Part shown: positions 9,358-16,975 of the stretch, one piece after another | Layout: each line of letters opens with the position of its first letter | How positions within the stretch are numbered: the first letter of the stretch is position 1 | Assembly: GCF_000611645.1 (NCBI RefSeq) | Contig: NW_014013595.1 | Span: forward strand, 39,529-56,503 | Length of the DNA: 16,975 nucleotides | Source: Monoraphidium neglectum | Lineage: Eukaryota > Chlorophyta > Chlorophyceae > Sphaeropleales > Selenastraceae | Direction: 5' to 3' | Made by a program: the position numbers and the translations under genes | Notes under the pieces: generated by a model | Told to the model about the DNA's origin: nothing | Databases searched by the model: none | Seen by the model: the letters and a program-made list of their open reading frames with translations, nothing else

Positions 9358-11196
9358 ACGCGCGCGAGGGCGTGCGTGTGCGCGTGTTTGTGCGTGTGAG
9401 CGTGAGTGTAAGTGTGCCTGAGCGTGTGCGTGTGCGCGTGCGTGTGTGTGTATGAGAGTGAGTGAGTAAGTGAGTGAGTGAGACGGCGTTTGCCTCCAAT
9501 TTGCCTACATGCCTTGGCTACTCTCAGCGTATCCCCCCTACATCCACCCACCTGCCCAGGGCACCCTGGCGCGTGACATCCTCAGCAACCCAACCACAGT
9601 GCTCACCAAGGCCGGGGTCAGGGTGCGCACCATGACCCGCCCTCCTGCCACCTGTCTGACGCCCAACAACGTCCCCTGTACCAGCACTTTTGCAAGTGCC
9701 TGCGCACGTGCACGCTGTCTGTCCCCCACGGGCTATGTGCCTCTTTGCACACCAGCCAGCTGCTCCTCTTAACCTCCATCCACCCCCGGCCATCGCCCTC
9801 ACCGCACCCATCCGACCCCCGCCGCCCCAGGTGCCCCTGCGGATGTCGGTCGACGCCATCTCCTTCAGCGCCCACGCGGACTACGACCAGACCTCTGGCT
9901 TCGTCGCCGCCCTGCAGCCGCCGCACGTCGTCCTCGTCCACGGAGAGGCCGGGGAGATGATGCGCCTGCGCTCCGCGCTGGAGCGCGCCTCCGCGGCGAG
10001 CGGCGTGCCGCGGCAGCTGCACACGCCGAAGGTCGTGCAGTCCGTGTCGATCCCGGCGGCGCCGCGGCGGGCGGCGCACGTGGTGGGGCGGCTGGCGGAG
10101 GGCGCGCCCAAGGCGGGGGACGCGGTGAGGGGCGTGCTGGTCAGCAGGGGGCGGCGGGACCTGGTGATGCACCCTGAGGACCTGCCGGCGTTCACAAAGC
10201 TCAACACGGGCCGCGTCATGCACAAGCAGGTGGGCCGGGCGGCCGGCGTGCGTGAGGTCGGAGGGCGGTGCGCTGCAGGGTGTGTGAGGCGTGGGAGGGG
10301 GCAGGGCTGCGGTGTGAAGCAGAGCAGGGGCGCAGCCTTGGACTCAGCGACACAGCATGGATTTGTGTGAAAGGGGCGGCGGTGTGCGCGCTCCGTGCGC
10401 TCGCATGCACGCGGCGCAGCTGAAAGTGAAGCAACTCTAAGTGGCCACGCCTTCGTCTGCGCATCCCTGCCCTCAACAAACACAGGCCATTCCATTTGCC
10501 AAGCCATTCAGTGCGCTGCGCCTGGCCCTGGAGGTCATGTTTGAGGGCGTGGAGGGCGCAGGCCACCTGCCCGTCAAGACGGCACCCAGCCGCGGCGGCA
10601 GCAGCGGCGGCGGGTCGCCGAGCAAAGAGGAGCAGCAGCAAGCAGATGCGGGGCCTCCGGGCCAGCAGCAGCAGCAACAGCAGCAGCAGCAAAAGCAGGA
10701 GCAGCAGCAGCGGGACGGCGACGACTTTGACGAGGCCGTCGTGGTGGGTGATGCGGTGGTCGTCGGCTACCGCCGCGCCAACCCTGGGCTGGGCTTTGAT
10801 AGCCACGCCGTGGTCAAGTGGCAGGGCGGCGCCGTGGGGGACATGGTCGCGGACGCGGTGATCGCGGTCATCCTGCAGGCCGCCGGCGAGCCGCCCGCCG
10901 CCGCCGCGGCCGAGGGCGCGCGCGCGGCGGCGCTCGCGGCCGGCGACACGCAGGGCGCGCTCGCGGCGGAGATGGCGCTGTGCGCGGCGCTGCTGCGGGC
11001 GCAGTTCGGGGCGGAGGTGGAGGTCGACGCGTCGAGCCTTGAGATGCGGTTCGAGATTGACGGGACGCGGTTGGTGGTTGACCACGGGAACGCCAAGGTT
11101 TCATGCGACGACGAGGGGCTGCGGGGGCGCGTGGAGAGGGCGCTGGCGCGCGTCACGCAGGCAATGCGGCCGTGTGTGCTGGACGTGGAGTTGTAA
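5633..11196 (+). CDS. CPSF73-I: CPSF73 (CPSF subunit 3), pre-mRNA 3'-end processing endonuclease
   Basis: CPSF73 is the nuclear zinc-dependent endonuclease that cuts pre-mRNA before polyadenylation. Twelve exons: 5633-5778, 6344-6515, 6855-6908, 7060-7185, 7590-7740, 8043-8182, 8388-8463, 8784-8863, 9084-9269, 9560-9622, 9831-10229, 10486-11196. All junctions are GT-AG with matching phase, giving 767 aa against about 680-690 in human and Arabidopsis. Metallo-beta-lactamase residues are present: D56 in [10 protein letters not shown]87/H89/D91/H92 in THFHLDHC, H174 in [13 protein letters not shown]195 in LYTGDYSR. Beta-CASP residues are E220 (VESTYG), H413 (ISFSAHADY) and H435 (VVLVHGE). It should be catalytically active. 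The C-terminal domain (532-767) carries an extra Gly/Ser and Gln-rich linker (about 565-612) and an Ala-rich insert, which explain the added length. The start ATG has A at -3 and G at +4. An unusual sequence, CDFAVQGTLA, replaces the normally GY-VEGTLA-like segment. Confidence 0.96.
5796..5839 (+). repeat. 22-base perfect tandem duplication in CPSF73 intron 1
   Basis: Two exact, adjacent copies of a 22-base unit (5796-5817 and 5818-5839), beginning CATCTTGGGC and ending AGTGGAGC. It lies 17 bases after the exon 1 donor, within the largest intron of the gene (5779-6343). Confidence 0.95.
7222..7350 (+). repeat. (GT)n/(CG)n alternating purine-pyrimidine tracts in CPSF73 intron 4
   Basis: A GT run at 7222-7246 is followed by a short GGGT-rich spacer, a second GT run at 7282-7306, an uninterrupted CG run at about 7307-7320, and CGTG/TGTG units to about 7350. 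The second block is almost strictly alternating purine-pyrimidine for about 70 bases, the classic composition of Z-DNA-forming sequence. It starts about 40 bases after the exon 4 donor. Confidence 0.95.
9278..9482 (+). repeat. (TG)n / CGCACGCGCG tract and GAGT repeats in CPSF73 intron 9
   Basis: Right after the exon 9 donor (9270) the intron is TG-rich. The strictly alternating core runs from about 9317 to 9366: a TG run followed by a CG/CA run. A degenerate TG/CG region follows to about 9450, then GAGT/GAGTGA tetranucleotide units at about 9455-9482. About 200 of the intron's 290 bases are simple repeat. Confidence 0.95.
10628..10710 (+). repeat. CAG repeat encoding a polyglutamine linker in CPSF73
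   Basis: CAG-rich sequence inside exon 12 encodes QQQ (581-583), a run of ten Gln (591-600) and further Gln to 606, interrupted by Ala/Asp/Gly/Pro and Lys/Glu. It follows a Gly/Ser-rich segment (568-575). The insertion lies within the C-terminal region that in other species contacts partner subunits. Confidence 0.93.
11192..11196 (+). terminator. TGTAA overlapping the CPSF73 stop codon
   Basis: The last five coding bases read TGTAA, the TAA being the stop. No other plus-strand TGTAA occurs between here and about 11550; a TGCAA variant occurs near 11318. If used, this signal would give a 3' UTR of only about 10-25 bases. Whether it is the working signal cannot be told from sequence. Confidence 0.3.
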
Positions 11197-11388
11197 CCGC
11201 CAGCGGCTGCAAAGCGCCGCTCGTACGCGCCCGCAACTTGCCGCAGCCTGCGAACGCTGTAGCCTGTGGCTGCCTTGCAGGACGGAAGGGGTGTTACCGC
11301 ATATAGTCTTCTCATAGTGCAAATATCTGAACGGCTGCCTCTTGACAGCTGCCTGGGAAATGCTGGTGCACCCAGAAAGTCAAGGCTC

Positions 11389-11393
11389 TTACA
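11389..11393 (-). terminator. Candidate TGTAA poly(A) signal for the minus-strand membrane-protein gene
   Basis: TTACA on the plus strand gives TGTAA on the minus strand, about 460 bases after the stop at 11855. It is the first such signal in that direction and falls just short of the CPSF73 3' end, which fits convergent gene ends. Confidence 0.4.
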
Positions 11394-11761
11394 TCATGGA
11401 AAAGCTGCCATCACACACGCCTTGCAAGCGGCTAAAAGGATCTGCAACAGCGCGTGCATGCACACATGTGGGCCCAGCCACATCGGCATGTTCCACATGC
11501 AGTGGTACCGTGATGACAGCTGCCGGTTTATAATAATGTATGGTTGAGCAGGAAACCAGACAACCCACGCCCGTCCCAACTGCATGAGGAGACAAAGGAA
11601 GCCCCAGACAAGGGTTGAACAGAACAGAGTCAACAATAGCGCCAAAAACCAGAAAACGGCCAGACCAAGAGCGGCGACACACCAGCAAGAGTCACCATGC
11701 AATAACACCCGCAATAATTTGGTGCACAAAACCTGACTGATAACGCAAGAATGAATGGGAC

Positions 11762-12053
11762 GCTGCTGCTGCTACTGCTGCTGCCTGCTTGGTCGCCTGC
11801 CTGCTGCTCAGAACGCCCCTGCTTGTGACGGCGGTAAAGCACAGGCATGGACGGTCAAGCTGACCCTGGACCCCCAGCCCCCAGATCATCCGCTGCGCTT
11901 CTGCTCAAGCTGTCGTCACTCGCCGGGGCAAGGCTTTTGCGAGGCCGTCTGTGTCGCAGGTGGCCAGGGGATGCTGCTGGATCACCTGTCGGCTCGCCGA
12001 TCGCTCCGCTGCTGCTGTGTGTCCCGCTGCTGCTGCCGCTGCTGCTGCGGCCA
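11762..12053. repeat. CTG/CAG-rich low-complexity stretches
   Basis: Runs of CTG with variants lie at about 11762-11785 and 12008-12051. The second lies in the proposed Ser-rich tail on the minus strand, where CAGCAG reads as AGC serine codons. The first lies in the 3' UTR of that gene. Confidence 0.85.
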
Positions 12054-12962
12054 ACAATATCACTGCTATCACTAAGCAGTGATGCATGTTGGACGCCTGT
12101 ACCCGCCACTTCGGTGCCGCCAGCTGCAACGTCCCTGCCTACGCCCGCTATCCGCTGCACCTGCGCTCCGCCATCCACGCCGTCCCCCTGCTGGCCGCCC
12201 GTGCTTACGCCAGCGGTCTTGTTGCTGCTGCTCAAGCTGTGTTGCATTCCATGGGCCCCAAAATGGCCGTGGCCGCCCGAAACGGTCGGCGACGGCAGGA
12301 CCGCGTTCGCGTTGTGCACGCCCTGCGGTTTTCGGTCCGTTGGGGGAGAGCAGCATGTGCAAGGATCCCAAGGTTGTGCTTGAATCACAGCAGCACATGC
12401 ACAATGAAAACCTCAAGCCAACCGCCCCTCGTTGCTTTGCATGGTCTGTCCCCGATGCCCCGCAGCCCGAGCAATCAGGTGCGCCGCTGCAGCGTCAGGC
12501 GCTGCACTCTGGTGTGGCGCACCTCAGCATAGCCCCAGGTATAGGCCAGGCAGCCCACGCATGTCACGGCCAAAATAGTTATGGTCAGCTTGGCGAGGCC
12601 CTCGTGCTCGACATAGTTCAGCAGCGCGGCCTTGGCACCCTGCATGTCTGGGGTGCCGAGCACGGCTCGGCAGCCCGCTGCTGCGAAAACGTTTTATATG
12701 ATGTTTATCACGATATAAACAAGCACCTCTGCTGGTCGGGCGAACGTAACGGGGGTGGTTTGATGGCCGATGGGCGCGCAACAGTACGGGGTTGGAGACC
12801 GAGCAGGTAAAGTCCAATGATAATCTGCATGTATCTGCGCTCAAGCTGTGCAAGCCTGTTCGGGGGAGGGTAATCCAACCGTGCAGTGCATTCTGACCGT
12901 CCGCTTGCACGGTCAACGAGCCACACGAAGGACGTGGCAGTGGCGGCCACACCCAACATATC
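11855..12962 (-). CDS. Unrecognised membrane protein with Ser/Gly-rich C-terminal tail (5' end unresolved)
   Basis: I do not recognise this protein. Three exons join with matching phases: 12962-12800, 12647-12523 and 12322-11855 (stop TGA). The first reads DMLGVAATATSFVWLVD and later RLAQLERRYMQIIIGLYLL; its donor G|GTCTCC is phase 1. The second continues DMQGAKAALLNYVEHEG and then LTITILAVTCVGCLAYTWGY, a likely membrane helix, and ends at GAG|GTGCGC (phase 0). The third is 155 codons, rich in Ser, Gly, Ala and His, with repeated SSSG units from AGC codons, and looks like a disordered tail. A TGTAA signal on the same strand at 11393-11389 supports a real 3' end. Upstream exons must exist; weak candidates lie at 13040-12990 and 13600-13461. 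It could be an ion channel, a receptor or another multi-pass protein; sequence alone does not decide. Confidence 0.45.
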
Positions 12963-14036
12963 CTGGGCAATGCGTGTTTCAGAGCTGCATAGCTTTGGAC
13001 TCGATGATGATGCGCATGCTCTGCACCCTGGAGGACTGAGCACGCTTTGTACGACCTACGAACCTCCTCTCACAACTGTCCTTACTTCTCATTGCTTCCC
13101 CAATCCCACCATCACGTCGCCACCGCTACTCACCTTGTGCGCTGCACCATAGCACTCCACATTTCTTGTGACAAAGTGCTAGTGTGATGCGGCAGTGAGC
13201 ACCAACGAGCTGCCCCAAGGTAGCAGGTCTCGCCAGCACAGCAATGAACAGGCGTGACACCAGGTGCCAAAAAGAAATGGCCTAGACGTGCGAAATCACT
13301 GTCAATCTTTCAACATTAACTGCAGCAGTCTCCTGGATACTCTCAGCGAGCAAGCAGAGGTCGCTTAATGGCCGCAGCACCTTATGGGGCTTCACGAAGC
13401 CTGTGTTGCAACTCCTGACTTTCCCCTCGGCATCTTGCAGGCCACTTCATCCCCTCGTGCTTAGGCACCGTGGTCGACAGCTTTTTTTGTGAGGGCGGCT
13501 GCAATGTGTGCCACAGTCACTGCGTCAAAGCGCATTGCGTGCAGCTGGTTGAGGTGGGTAAAGCAGCTGGGCACGGGGGTCAGGAGTATGTTGCGTGCGG
13601 GCTGAGGAGGGGGTTGAGAGGTCAGGCAAGTCGCAAATACAGGCACAGCAGGTACGCAAACCAGGGGTTGAATTCGGAGGACTGACCTATGGCATAGTCA
13701 TAGTGAGGGCATGAGAATGGCAAACATATTACAGGACTGAGCTGGCAACATCACACCAGCATATCCGTCATATACCAGCAACACCCGGGTAGCAGCATCC
13801 GGCGTTCCATGGGCAAAGCGATGTACTCCCAGGGTATGCACGAGGCCTGAAGCTGCCACAACAGCGGTACGTGGTAGCGTGCTGAATGGGCGTCGAACCA
13901 CTTGTCATTTGTCGACTGCCACAGCGGCAGCTCGGGAGCCGACGCAAGCTGCGCACAAGGTGCGCGCTGCCGCTCACTCTCGCCCTCTCTCAGCTGCACT
14001 TGGACTCTATCAGGAGCTCAGCAGCAGCTCGTAAAC
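12963..14036. other. Region with weak minus-strand exon-like segments and the RPL18 promoter
   Basis: Minus-strand segments with protein-like composition occur at 13040-12990 (VQSMRIIIESKAMQ), 13590-13461 (ILLTPVPSCFTHLNQLHAMR and onward, stop TAA), 13686-13627 (SSEFNPWFAYLLCLYLRLA, stop) and 13930-13753 (NDKWFDAHSARYHVP, then IPWEYIALPMERR). Each has a nearby CAG acceptor, but I could not join them in one consistent reading phase. They may be 5' exons of the membrane-protein gene to the left, or chance. The last few hundred bases before 14037 must contain the RPL18 promoter and 5' UTR; no TATA box is obvious. A minus-strand TGTAA is at 13733-13729. Confidence 0.3.
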
Positions 14037-15900
14037 ATGGTGCGGGACACTCACCTTGCCCGCGGGCGGCCCCAGCGGATCAGTGCAGTGGCCGTGGCCG
14101 TCCAAGTGCCTATCAGCGCGTTTTGATGTATGAGCGAACCTTATCGCCATGCTGCTGCGATGTTTGGTTCGCCCCTGGCACCAGCGAGTGCAATGCTGCT
14201 TTTTCCTCCCCAGAGTCATAGCGCAAAGGCGTTGTGGGTACTTGAGAGTTCAGAGATACGCAGTGGTCGTTTTGTGGCTGGCTGCACGTCGTGCGCTGAC
14301 GAGCGTGTTGCGGCGGCGCTGCTGCTGCTGCGTCCGATCGCCGCTGCCGCCGTTTGCAGGGGATCGACCTGGTGGCTGGCGGCCGCAACACCAAGAAGCA
14401 CCGCACCGCTCCAAAGAGCGACAATGTGTACCTGAAGCTGCTGGTGAAGGTGCGCGCGGCGGTGGCGCAGCTTGGGTTACGGCATGGGAGCTGCACCTGG
14501 CGGACCATGTAATGGCTGCGCAAGCTTGGATGCATCAAAGCGCTGCTGCGGCAGGAGGCTCGGGTCGGGGTTCAATGTTATATCTCTTTGAGGTGGATGT
14601 TCTGTCCCTGCAACAGCCCACCCTTTGTATGAGATCATAAGTTCGCGAGCCCAACTGTGGCCAAAATGCAAACGACGCGCGCCTGCTTGCGCGCCCATCC
14701 GCCCGCCCGCGCGCTGCAGCTGTACCGCTTCCTGGAGCGCCGCACGGAGAGCAACTTCAACGCGGTGGTGCTCAAGCGGCTGTTCATGAGCAAGATCAAC
14801 CGGCCGCCGCTGTCCCTCTCCAAGCTCGCCAAGTTCATGGCCGGCAAGGTGGGGCAGGGGCACGGGAATGCGGGGGACAGGAGGGGCGTCCATGGGCCTG
14901 CCTTACGGTGTGGCGTGTGGCCACAGTGAGCCGGGCTGATGAGCTGCGGCTTCTGGGACGAGCAGAAGAGGGTGCAGCAATCACCATGGAGGCAAGGGAC
15001 CATTGAGCAGGGGCGGCCAGACCGTCAGAGGAGCCGCGGCAGCGGAAGCCAAGGCAGTGGCGGTGCTGGCGCGACAATGAGTCTGCGGCCGCTGCGGCAG
15101 CTGGAATGGCGCCTGAGGGGAGCGTGACCGGCGGGGCTGGCGCGGCAGGGCCCACGTCCCAATCACTGTGGCAGCAGCAGGCACAACAGTGGCTGGCAGG
15201 TCAACGGACGCGTCGCTGCTGCTCCCGTGAGAGGCACCCAACGAACGATCGCGGTGGGTTCAGCCGCACTTGTTCGGCCCCTCACGGCCGCCTCCGCTGT
15301 CCGCCTTGCCCTCCAGGAGGACAAGGTGGCGGTGCTGGTGGGCACCGTGACGGACGACGTGCGCCTGCACGAGGTGCCCAAGCTGCGGGTGACCGCGCTG
15401 CGCTTCACCGAGACCGCGCGCGCGCGCATCGTCAAGGTGCGGCCTGCGGCGGCGCCGTGGAGGGGCTGGGGGCAGCGGCCGCAGCCTCGAGCCGGCCGCT
15501 GCGTTAGCACCAGCGAATTCGTTGCTGGCCAGGCTGGTAGTGTGCCCAGTATGCTGGGCGTGGACAGCGGCAGGGCTGCCGGCGTTGCGGCTGTTGGCAG
15601 ACGCAGTCTGTTGTGACCAGTTGTGCTGTGCCGTTCCCCGGCCTCACGCACCCCCGCCCGAACCCCCCGTCCCTCCAGGCCGGCGGCGAGTGCCTGACCT
15701 TTGACCAGCTCGCCCTTGAGCGCCCGACCGGCAAGGACTGCGTCCTGCTGCGCGGCCCCAAGAACAACCGCGAGGCCGTCAAGCACTTCGGCCCCGCCCC
15801 CGGTGTGCCGCACTCCAGCACCAAGCCCTACGTGCGCTCCAAGGGCCGCAAGTTCGAGAAGGCGCGCGGCCGCAGGAACAGCCGCGGTTACAAGGCCTGA
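14037..15900 (+). CDS. RPL18: 60S ribosomal protein L18 (eL18)
   Basis: eL18 is a structural protein of the cytosolic large ribosomal subunit. Five coding exons: 14037-14039, 14360-14449, 14720-14848, 15317-15436, 15679-15900, all joined in phase 0 at GT-AG introns, giving 187 aa, the normal eukaryotic length. Exon 1 holds only the ATG (context AAAC-ATG, A at -3), followed at once by the GTGCGG donor. Exon 2 reads [20 protein letters not shown]. Exon 3 has [20 protein letters not shown]. Exon 4 has [20 protein letters not shown] and [15 protein letters not shown]. Exon 5 has [40 protein letters not shown] and the basic tail [20 protein letters not shown] ending RGYKA. All conserved blocks are present with no frameshift. 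A TGTAA poly(A) signal follows 62 bases after the stop. Confidence 0.97.
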
Positions 15901-15961
15901 TCGGGCGGCGACGCGCGGGCGGAGTGCGAGCCGCGCGGCCCTCCGCCTGTTGTGGGCGATG

Positions 15962-15966
15962 TGTAA
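15962..15966 (+). terminator. TGTAA poly(A) signal of RPL18
   Basis: A perfect TGTAA begins 62 bases after the RPL18 stop codon, the first on this strand, implying a short 3' UTR with cleavage at about 15975-15990. TGTAA is the standard chlorophyte signal. Confidence 0.75.
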
Positions 15967-16042
15967 GGCTTTACTGTGCATGGTCTGTGTTCCCATTGAT
16001 TCATCGAGCAGTCACGGTCTGGCTGTAGCAAGCAGCAACATG

Positions 16043-16047
16043 TTACA
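16043..16047 (-). terminator. TGTAA poly(A) signal of the TOM1-like gene
   Basis: TTACA on the plus strand is TGTAA on the minus strand, about 340 bases after the stop at 16384 of the minus-strand gene and the first such signal in that direction. Cleavage would fall near 16030, leaving only tens of bases to the end of the convergent RPL18 transcript. Confidence 0.65.
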
Positions 16048-16383
16048 CTGGGGGGCTGGCATGGCAAAATGATCCAATTGTGAAGGATTGCGCAATGACG
16101 GAGGAGGAGAATGAGAGAAGTAGGCAGCTATAGAGTCATCAATGGAAGTGGGCACGCATGTTGCTGCATGCCCGTCGCGACATGAATGCAGAGAGCTCGT
16201 AAGAGGCAGGAGCGGCGCGCACAGCACACAGCGTGGGTGTCACTCGCAAAGCAGGGCGGAACAAGTGCACGCCATACACCACGCACGCTGCGCTGCGCTG
16301 CCATTAGGTACACAATAATCGAACGACGAATCTCTACCCAACCTGGCGACGCCCCGCCGCGCCCCAGGTCAGCGTTCCCTCCC

Positions 16384-16576
16384 TCATGCGCTGGCGGGTA
16401 TCGTCTGGTAGCCCTGGGGGGCGCGCCTGGGCGGCAGCTTCCGAAGTATGAAGAGCACCCAGGCAGAGGGGATGATCTCTGCGAGGCCGTAGTACAGGAT
16501 GTTGAGCAGCGGGTGCGTCGCCACGTCCAGGTCCAGCTCCTCCTCGTTGATGGCGCTGAGCGCCACCAGGACGGCC
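16384..16576 (-). CDS. THH1/TOM1/TOM3-domain membrane protein, last exon (5' part off window)
   Basis: The exon begins after a CCACCCCAG acceptor (phase 2) and encodes 63 residues to a TGA stop. The start reads AVLVALSAINEEELDLDVAT, then HPLLNILYYGLAEIIPSAWV, LFILRKLPPRR and a short polar tail. The pattern of a VALSA-type helix end, acidic loop, HPxLN, xYY, EIxPSAxVLxxLRKLPP is the C-terminal signature of the THH1/TOM1/TOM3 family of seven-helix proteins. In land plants these sit in the vacuolar membrane and are known as host factors used by tobamoviruses; their normal role is poorly understood. The window holds only the last helix. The preceding intron runs from 16577 past the right edge and contains a long CAG/CTG-type repeat, so exon count and full length cannot be told. 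Confidence 0.85.
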
Positions 16577-16975
16577 CTGGGGTGGGGGCCCGTGCGGGGC
16601 CACGACGGGCGGGGCGGGGGTCAACGGGCGGAGCGAGACGCATGCAGACGGCATAGTTGTGTGCCTGCATGCTTGCCCGGCTGGCTGGCGGCGAGCTGCG
16701 CTCGCTGGCTCGTACAGCGTGACGCTTGGATGTGCCTTGCAAGCTGGCGGCTGCTGCGGCTGCTGCTCGAACTACTGGTGCTCAAGCTGCTGCCCCTGCT
16801 GCTGTTGCTGCTGCTCCTGCTGCTGCTGCCGCCGCCGCCGCCGCTGCTGCTGCTGCTGCTGCTGCTACCAGTCCAGCCAAGCCTTCTGTAATTAACCAGC
16901 ACGCCGTGCCGCCATGTCACTACTCCTGCGGCTTCCGCCGCTCCCAGCCCCGCCCCAACCCCTGCCCTCCCAAGC
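16577..16975 (-). other. Intron of the TOM1-like gene (runs off window)
   Basis: Apart from the repeat described separately, no family-like exon is seen between the acceptor at 16577 and the window end. A plus-strand TGTAA at 16887-16891 has no plus-strand gene before it and is taken as chance. Confidence 0.6.
16749..16868. repeat. (CTG)n/(CCG)n triplet-repeat block
   Basis: An imperfect CTG tract of about 120 bases contains a short pure CCG block (about 16828-16841) and a pure CTG run near 16841-16865. On the minus strand, the coding strand of the surrounding gene, it reads CAG/CGG. It lies in an intron. Confidence 0.92.

Noticed and set aside
9021..9551. Minus-strand open frame of 176 codons with His-Thr repeats
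   Set aside because: It is antisense to CPSF73 exon 9 and to its TG-rich intron.
9618..11085. Long minus-strand open frames opposite CPSF73 exons 11 and 12
   Set aside because: GC-rich coding sequence gives long antisense frames. The plus frame has the beta-CASP motifs; the antisense frames have none.
11755..12383. Plus-strand frames rich in Cys or Leu
   Set aside because: They translate CTG repeats. The minus strand gives a more consistent gene with matching splice phases and a poly(A) signal.
15163..15996. Minus-strand open frame of 277 codons
   Set aside because: Antisense to RPL18 exons 4 and 5, which match eL18 throughout.
1..16975. Mobile element, CRISPR array, prophage or biosynthetic cluster
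   Set aside because: No terminal repeats with a transposase or reverse transcriptase frame, no spaced direct repeats, and no gene group beyond unrelated single genes.

Overview
The window is a GC-rich stretch of eukaryotic nuclear DNA, almost certainly from a green alga (Chlorophyta). The genes are split into many short exons by GT-AG introns of about 150-560 bases. TGTAA, the usual chlorophyte poly(A) signal, lies downstream of several stop codons. Introns carry long (TG)n/(CA)n tracts, and low-complexity Gln, Ala and Ser stretches appear in otherwise conserved proteins. One gene belongs to the plant-lineage THH1/TOM1/TOM3 family. I see no bacterial, phage, CRISPR or transposon features. Exon models below were built by hand from splice sites, reading phase and similarity to remembered families.

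Layout, left to right. (1) 160-941, minus: the 5' exons of a TRM112-type methyltransferase activator, whose 3' end lies off the left edge. (2) 942-2503: no convincing gene; it probably holds the TRM112 promoter and the long 3' UTR of the next gene. (3) 2504-5129, minus: a secreted FkbM-like methyltransferase-fold protein in six exons, about 457 aa, with a signal peptide. (4) 5130-5632: a roughly 500-base divergent promoter region. (5) 5633-11196, plus: a complete 12-exon gene for CPSF73, the pre-mRNA 3'-end endonuclease, about 767 aa with all catalytic residues. (6) 11855-12962, minus: a probable unrecognised membrane protein with a Ser/Gly-rich C-terminal tail, 5' end not resolved. (7) 12963-14036: weak minus-strand exon-like segments and the presumed promoter of the next gene. 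(8) 14037-15900, plus: a complete 5-exon gene for ribosomal protein eL18 (RPL18), 187 aa, with the ATG alone in the first coding exon. (9) 16384-16576, minus: the last exon of a THH1/TOM1/TOM3-domain membrane protein, whose upstream exons lie off the right edge.

The genes do not form a pathway. TRM112, CPSF73 and RPL18 are housekeeping genes for translation or tRNA modification, mRNA 3'-end formation and the ribosome. The arrangement is compact: one divergent pair (methyltransferase-like/CPSF73) and two convergent pairs (CPSF73/membrane protein, RPL18/TOM1-like). In the second convergent pair the poly(A) signals are only about 80 bases apart. I did not find a new multi-gene system. The most interesting items are the unidentified membrane-protein gene, the methyltransferase-like protein with its unplaced N-terminal region, the substituted beta-CASP segment and extra linker in CPSF73, and the Z-DNA-prone intron tracts.
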